From the NCBI GenBank assembly GCA_963691705.1, contig OY829542.1, forward strand, positions 50,385,002-50,449,001: a stretch of DNA of 64,000 bases. Reading direction: 5' to 3'. Made by a program: the position numbers and the translations under genes. The notes under the pieces are model-generated. The model had not been told where the DNA came from, ran no database searches, and was given only the letters and a program-made list of their open reading frames with translations. Numbering within the stretch: the stretch's first letter is position 1; each line of letters begins with the position of its first letter. Of this stretch, positions 58,384 through 64,000 are shown piece by piece. Source of the stretch: Viola odorata (lineage: Eukaryota; Streptophyta; Magnoliopsida; Malpighiales; Violaceae).

Positions 58384-59555
58384 TAGGGATGACAATGGGT
58401 ATCCATACCCGCCCATAATCATACCCGCTTGATCGGGTAATAACCGTTTTGATTGGGTATGGTTTGGGTATGAATAATATTCGTATTTATAATTGCGGGT
58501 ATAATTAGGTATGATACCCGCAAAATACCCGAACGGGGTATGGAAAAAAATAGCCATGTCTCTTTCTGCTCCAGTCTCAAACACATCCATCAATTCCATG
58601 CCTTCATCCTCTCCATCGGCCTCAACTTTCTTCCTTCTCTTCCATCTCCCGCCACAAGGTCCACCTGCACCTCCGCATATCCGCTCTGTCCCTTCCATCC
58701 TCGTTTCAGTACATTTCATTTTAGTACGCCACGCACGCAACGCCATCTCCGGTGAGCCGCATAACTACCATAGCGTCTTCGTCTTCCTCATCTTTCCATA
58801 ACCGACGATCTATTGGGTTTCATTTTCTCGAGAAACCCTGCGACTCTAGGTGCCGGAATTTTATTTGGAAGTGCTTTACTGGGTCTTAGCACATCTAGCT
58901 TGAAGGTCTGGAGGCAAGGAAAATTTTGTTTACCACACGTACTGGGACAAGCTGGTACTTCAAAATTTTGGAGGTTTATTTCTTAGATCTGAAGGGTTTG
59001 GGGGTATGGGTATAGGGATCTGGATCTGTATGCATATAGGTATAGGGATCTGGCATGATGTAGGTGGTGGCAGTGGATATTGATTTAATGGACAGTGGTG
59101 ATGGATGATGGGGTGCATGGGTTGGGTGGTGGTCGGAAGGTGTAATAATGTGAGTGGCTTAATTTTAAAAAAATGAAAAAAAATATCTTAATGATGGTAG
59201 CCGGAGTGGCGGAGGTGGTGATCAAAGTCAAGTGGCGACGGTAGTGGTCGGAGTTGTTGTGGTGGTGGTGGTGTGAGTTTGACTGGTGGTCGGAGGCGGT
59301 GGCGGTGGAAGTGTCAGTGGTGTGTTGATGGTAGTGGTGGGATGGTGGTATGGAGTCTCTGCGAAAAAAGAAAATAGAAAAAAATAAAATAATTTGATAA
59401 AATAATTTTATTAATTAAAATAATAAATAATAAATATAATTGGATATTACCTATTATAGTAGATATTTAGTTTTGGGTATAAATTGGGTATTTATTTACC
59501 CATACTCACTCATACCTATTTTAATATGCCTATACCCGGCCAATTACCATCCATA
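58384..59555. mobile_element. Non-autonomous hAT element, 1172 bp
   Basis: Left end TAGGGATGACAATGGGTATC and, reverse complemented, right end TATGGATGGTAATTGGCCGG are inverted repeats. Flanks ATTTTTAG (58376-58383) and ATTTCCAG (59556-59563) agree at 6 of 8 bases, an old 8-bp target duplication. Sub-terminal regions repeat GGGTAT/ATACCC. The interior has a C/T-rich stretch (58,556-58,800) and GGTGGT repeats (59,180-59,350), no transposase. Confidence 0.75.
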
Positions 59556-59707
59556 ATTTCCAGTAATTTAATTTCATACAACAACCAAAAACAGCAATAT
59601 ACAAATCTAGTTCCATTGTAAGGTTAATGCTTGCAAACATTAAACGTCAAAATGTCCACAAACTGTGCTCCAACATGAACTCACGAATGTGTTCAAATAG
59701 ACTACCA

Positions 59708-62700
59708 CTACAGAAGCTCACCAATCTGCTTTTGCCAGAGGAGTTCTTCAGCTTCGGCCTCTTTAATGGCTTCGTCGATTTTTTGCACTACGAGCTTCAT
59801 CGCGTTTATACGCCTTTCAGCCTCCCCCATACGTTTCTGCAACACCACGAGCTCCATTAGGGCGTCCTCCAACTCCTTGGTTGCAGCTTTTATAACCAGT
59901 ATGCTGTTTGCTTTCACCGACTTTAGCGTAGAACGCATCTGAGCAATCTTTTCGACCTGAGAAATCTTCGCCAACGGTTGGCTTAGCCAAGATATCTTAA
60001 TATTGGTAGCCTCTAAATCCTTCACTTCATTTTGGATGACTTTAATATCAGAGAGAGTAAGAGGATTGTCAGTGCTTTGCAGTCGGCGAACAATATCGCA
60101 GGCAAGTTCAAGTAAAGAAGCTCTCACAGAAACCGACTTGTACTGGCAGTTAGCAGCAATGTCACCATACTTGGCAAACATGGCTAGTAGTATCGGTGCA
60201 GTTCTAGCCTTCACTTCATAGCCATGGACCATTGTCAGTTCACTGCACACATCTTCATCTTTAGTGCTAGCGAGAAATGCGACAGCAGAAGGCGGGATCT
60301 GTGTCTGTGGGAACAAATCTTGTGTTCGCTTTTGACAACTCAATACATTTTCAGACTGCTCCAACCAGGAAGCAAGTTGCTTCATATAGCTGAATATACA
60401 GCAAAGATTACATCATTATCTTTCAACTAAAGAGTTATAAACAAGAATCAGAAGAAAAGATTTACGAGCATAAAGTTATATTTCAGCACTCGACTTGTCT
60501 GAATGCGAATGGTTTAACCATCTTCAATACCAAAAATAACCAACCAATCAACAGAAATGCTAAAAGTAGTCCACACAGCTTCAATATCTGTATTGGTTTA
60601 TGTGAAGTGCTAAAACCATAATAGCGGAACTGGGCAACATAGCCCACCAAACGGGATGCCAGGTAAAATATGTGGAACTTGTAATATCACCCAAAACATA
60701 CCAATCACGTTTAGCTAAGAACATGGACCATGACAACCTGTCGGCTACAACATAGTTTGTCAAGAGTCACGCGTTGGCATTAAATGTCAGTACTATACGA
60801 AGCTAGACAGCAGGTGACAAGTTGAACCAATGGAACTGATGCACATTTATGTGGCCAACCAACAAATCACTATGATTATTTAAGAAATCCAACATAAGCT
60901 ACTTCACTGACTGTTTTAAAGCAACTTACTTTTTAGTAGATGAACCATAAGTCAGAAGATCTGCTGATTTTCCCTGTTCAATAAAAATGAAATTATACGT
61001 TACAATAACAATGATAATCAAAAACAAAAACCAGAAGAGCACGGTTTAAATTATCGATCCTACAAATTTTAAACATACATGGGGTGATTATCAGTACCTT
61101 CGTAGTATCAGGTAAGTTAGCTGTCAAACTCTTAAGAGAGGCCGAGGACTTTTTATGTCAATCATAAGACCATTTAAAGTTTCAAATTTGTTAGCTTCTT
61201 AATACAATATGAATGTATACAAGGAGAAGGCATAAATCAACCAGAACAGATAAATAGTTATAATATAAGGCGGAGAAAATAGAATCCATCCACCTAGTCC
61301 TCATCCAACAGATGGGGTTGTTGGCCCTACATTGTTAATTTATTCAAGTGAACATGGTGAAGAAGCGAATGATGGAAACAAAAATCAAATGTTGTGTCAT
61401 GGATATTCCAAATAGGGGATATTAGTCCAGATAGGTCTCTTTTATCATCTGCTTACCCAATCCCTGCTTCTTATGAAGCTGAACGATCAGATGTGGGTTG
61501 AGTATCTACGAAATGCAAGTACTCCTCCTAGTGGAACTGATTTTTAGTCTTTAAGTTAGAGATCACCAACAAAACTAAATAAAATCTCAGAAAACGAAAA
61601 GCAGAAGGAAAAGGAATATATGGCACTATGTATTTCATGATCTCCATCAACAAATCAAACGAAAATTGAAACATCTAATGCAAGAGTAAGAAAACAGTTA
61701 AATAAACTTCAGCAACAAACCAGATCAACTCTTTTGGACATTAAATGGAGAGATAACAATGGATCAGCAAAAATGTCGAGTGCAAGATCTATCTTAGACT
61801 AGCAATCCAACCGTCCCAACCTGTTCTCTACTTTTCTTCCTCCGATTCACCTTTCACATTATATGTAATAGACAACACTCACTACCTAACACTTGATAAG
61901 AGCAGAGAACAAAAGGAAGTTTACCAAAGGTTCTTCATGACAGTACAGATCATAGCACTTGAAACTATTCGCTGCACTTTGGCAAATAGATCCAACTATC
62001 TGATCATAATTGTCTAAAGGAAGTCCCACACTATTCACTGCTTTCAAAAGAAATGGTTCAATCTTGGCAGCACACTTTTGGATAACTTCCTTCCCCAACA
62101 TCCTGGATGAAACACTCTGAAATATTATGTTCCAAATTAGTATTATTGTTGAAGCATAAAAAAAAAGTTAACAAGGAAAAAAAATTATTCACCTGATTTT
62201 CCTTTCTCACACTAGCTAAAAGGGGAACCAGAATTTCCAATGAAATGTCGTCACTTTCCATTATCGCAAGGGTCATTATTGCGGCCATGGCAGCAAATAC
62301 AACATCTGACTTGTTTGACCTTCGATGAAAGAGAAAGATGCACACGTTATAGGTAAATCAAATGCTCAATTTATGGAAGTTTTCACATGTAGCGTATCTA
62401 TTTTAAAGAAAAAATAATAGTGGAAGGAAGCAAAACAGATCAACACTGAACTCAACAGAAAATGAGAATAAAACAAGTCAACGGAAGGACCAGGTCTGGA
62501 CTGATAAGGAAGGACACCATTGCTCATCAAGTAAAGAACACTCTTGTTGATTCCAGAAAGGGGAACTGACAACATTCACTTTCATCACTTGTATTTCAGC
62601 CACTGCAGCAAAGAGATCGCGATAATTTCGTAGCACCAATACACTCGTGCAGATACTTTCTAATTGAATATGAAAGCATGACGAATCCGTAAGCATTTTC

Positions 62701-63510
62701 TGAACAAAACACCACTAATGTATCACATCATGATCATGGTCTCATCTATAGACCACTGTGATAACATGTGAGTGGAATACCTTTGTTGATGACAAGCAAT
62801 TCCATACGTGGAATAATCTTTGAATCTCATGAAACTCGACAGCTCAAAACCAAGTCCCACATACTAAATGGTTTCAAACATGGCATCAACTTAAGCTAAG
62901 TGAAAATGTAAAGCCTACAAAATTTCACACAAATTTCCAGTAAACAATCAGCTAATGCTCCAACAGACAAGGAGCTAAAGGGCATCATTTATGCTAAGGT
63001 AGTTACCTAATGGTTTTGAGAAAAAGTTGGAACATCTCAATAATTAACGCATGACAGTCAAGGTCCAACAGCATGACAATTGCCCTAACCGTTTCGATAG
63101 TAACAAGGACTCCTACCACCTTAGGATAGCAGGAGCTGGACGTATGAGAAAGTTTCTGAAACACAGCTACAAGCAAATGGAATATTTCCTGCGCAATGAT
63201 AAAAGAGAGATCAGGCTACACAAACCATTCCAAGAGACTTAACAACAGTAAAAAATATGTGAAACTTGGATGAAAATACGAATCTCAAATTAAATATTCA
63301 GATCACCTTCATCTGTTCATCATCATAAGGGGAATCAGGTGCTGTTATTCTCAAAAGCTGACTAAGGCAAAATGCAACAGAAACTTTCACATCTGTATCA
63401 GAATGCCTCAAAAGATTATCAGAAACCAACGCACTCCTCAAGGGTAATAGTGCAACAGCCACAGATTCACACGGTGATTGGTTCACCTTTGATAAGGACG
63501 CCTCAACTCT
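59708..63510 (-). CDS. PDS5-like HEAT protein with PEARLI-4-like C-terminus, partial at 5' end
   Basis: Visible exons, 5' to 3': 63510-63307, 63188-63007, 62319-62193, 62116-61925, 61148-61098, 60973-60930, 60389-59708; all phases match, giving 493 codons plus stop. The first exon(s) lie beyond the window. The first four exons (235 residues) are the PDS5 HEAT-like N-terminus (LLRHSDTDVKVSVAFCLSQL, ITAPDSPYDDEQMK, CAAKIEPFLLKAV) and equal PDS5C exons 2-5 in length. After a 32-residue linker, the last exon encodes KARTAPILLAMFAKYGDI, ASLLELACDIVRRLQ and a long coiled coil ending LLWQKQIGELL, resembling the PEARLI-4 / coiled-coil C-terminus of plant MATH-type proteins. There is no Tudor domain. 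The HEAT part suggests a link to cohesin; the role of the C-terminus is unknown. Two adjacent genes cannot be excluded. Confidence 0.75.
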
Positions 63511-64000
63511 CTAGTAGAGATAAAAAGAGAACACAAGAATCAGACACCAAAACCAATTTGTAAAAACCAGAAAAAAAGGAGAACTGATTAGATGATAAAA
63601 CTTATAAGAATACAAATGCAACCATTCCACGGAACAAGTGTAATGTTCCAATGAGTTTAGGCAACAGTCAAAGTCCAATCTATTACAAGTTGATGCAGTA
63701 ATCAGCTTTTAAACAAAATAAGTTCATACCATAAAATCACAGACAACCAGTAGCCAACATAAACCATGTGAATACATACATGAACATGAAGATGGTGTTT
63801 CCACACGTATAGTACAGGCAACAAAATAGATAAAATAACAATTAAATTTCACTACAAAGTGATGTACATTTTAAAATAGCCGATTCAGATTTTCACAAAG
63901 CCAAGTATGAAAAGTACAACCTTTAATCAATGCAACCTTATAAACCACTAAAACAAGCTAGATAAACTGTACATAATCCTTGGATTTAGCAAAAATCACA
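63511..64000 (-). other. Probable first intron of the second PDS5-like gene
   Basis: An acceptor CTACTAG ends at 63511. In PDS5C the matching intron is 842 bp, so the first exon is expected beyond the window edge. No exon-like sequence seen here. Confidence 0.5.

Noticed and set aside
58511..58801. 96-codon frame inside the 58.4-kb hAT element
   Set aside because: C/T-rich filler of a non-autonomous element; overlapping frames are equally open.
62478..62696. Open frame in the minus strand between HEAT exons of the second PDS5-like gene
   Set aside because: The flanking exons join in phase without it, as in PDS5C; it is intronic.
1..64000. CRISPR array, prokaryotic operon or phage system
   Set aside because: Spliced genes, plant transposons and base composition show nuclear plant DNA; no regularly spaced direct-repeat array was seen.

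Overview
The window is nuclear DNA from a flowering plant, most likely a eudicot. Genes are split by many short introns with GT..AG borders, spacers are very AT-rich, and plant gene families (cinnamoyl-CoA reductase, plastid NFU protein, Tudor-type PDS5) sit among LTR retrotransposons, hAT-type elements and Stowaway MITEs. I cannot fix the species. All protein names come from recognising sequence motifs by eye; no search was run.

Layout. 1-7.3 kb is a transposon nest: a Copia element enters from the left edge, and two solo LTRs, one inside the other, interrupt one of two tandem copies of a broken ribosome-inactivating-protein-like sequence. 7.3-13.4 kb is AT-rich spacer with an unclassified repeat and a long hairpin. 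13.56-21.19 kb (+) is a complete 13-exon PDS5C-type cohesin cofactor gene with a Tudor domain. 22.6-25.5 kb holds the last six exons of a mitochondrial NAD-malic enzyme, apparently carried between hAT-like ends. 25.5-29.1 kb is a decayed Ty3/Gypsy element. 29.9-31.7 and 39.6-41.4 kb are two near-identical copies of a 1.7-1.8 kb repeat. 32.15-34.47 kb (-) is a two-exon ankyrin-repeat gene. 37.5-39.4 kb (-) is a RanBPM (SPRY) pseudogene. 42.0-43.2 kb is a hAT element with a perfect 8-bp target duplication. 43.3-50.4 kb is spacer with MITEs. 50.60-53.40 kb (+) is a complete five-exon cinnamoyl-CoA reductase gene with a TATA box and an AC element. 54.35-57.52 kb (-) is a complete three-exon plastid NFU iron-sulfur scaffold gene. 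58.4-59.6 kb is another hAT element. 59.7 kb to the right edge (-) is a second PDS5-like gene.

The genes do not form a pathway; they are ordinary independent plant genes. The most unusual observation is the second PDS5-like gene: its HEAT exons match those of the first gene exactly in size and phase (204, 182, 127 and 192 bp), but instead of a basic region and Tudor domain it reads through two tiny in-phase exons into a PEARLI-4-like C-terminal domain. Other points worth checking are the malic enzyme capture with a duplicated splice donor, a palindrome array inside the Copia LTR, and a possible plastid DNA insertion in the NFU intron.
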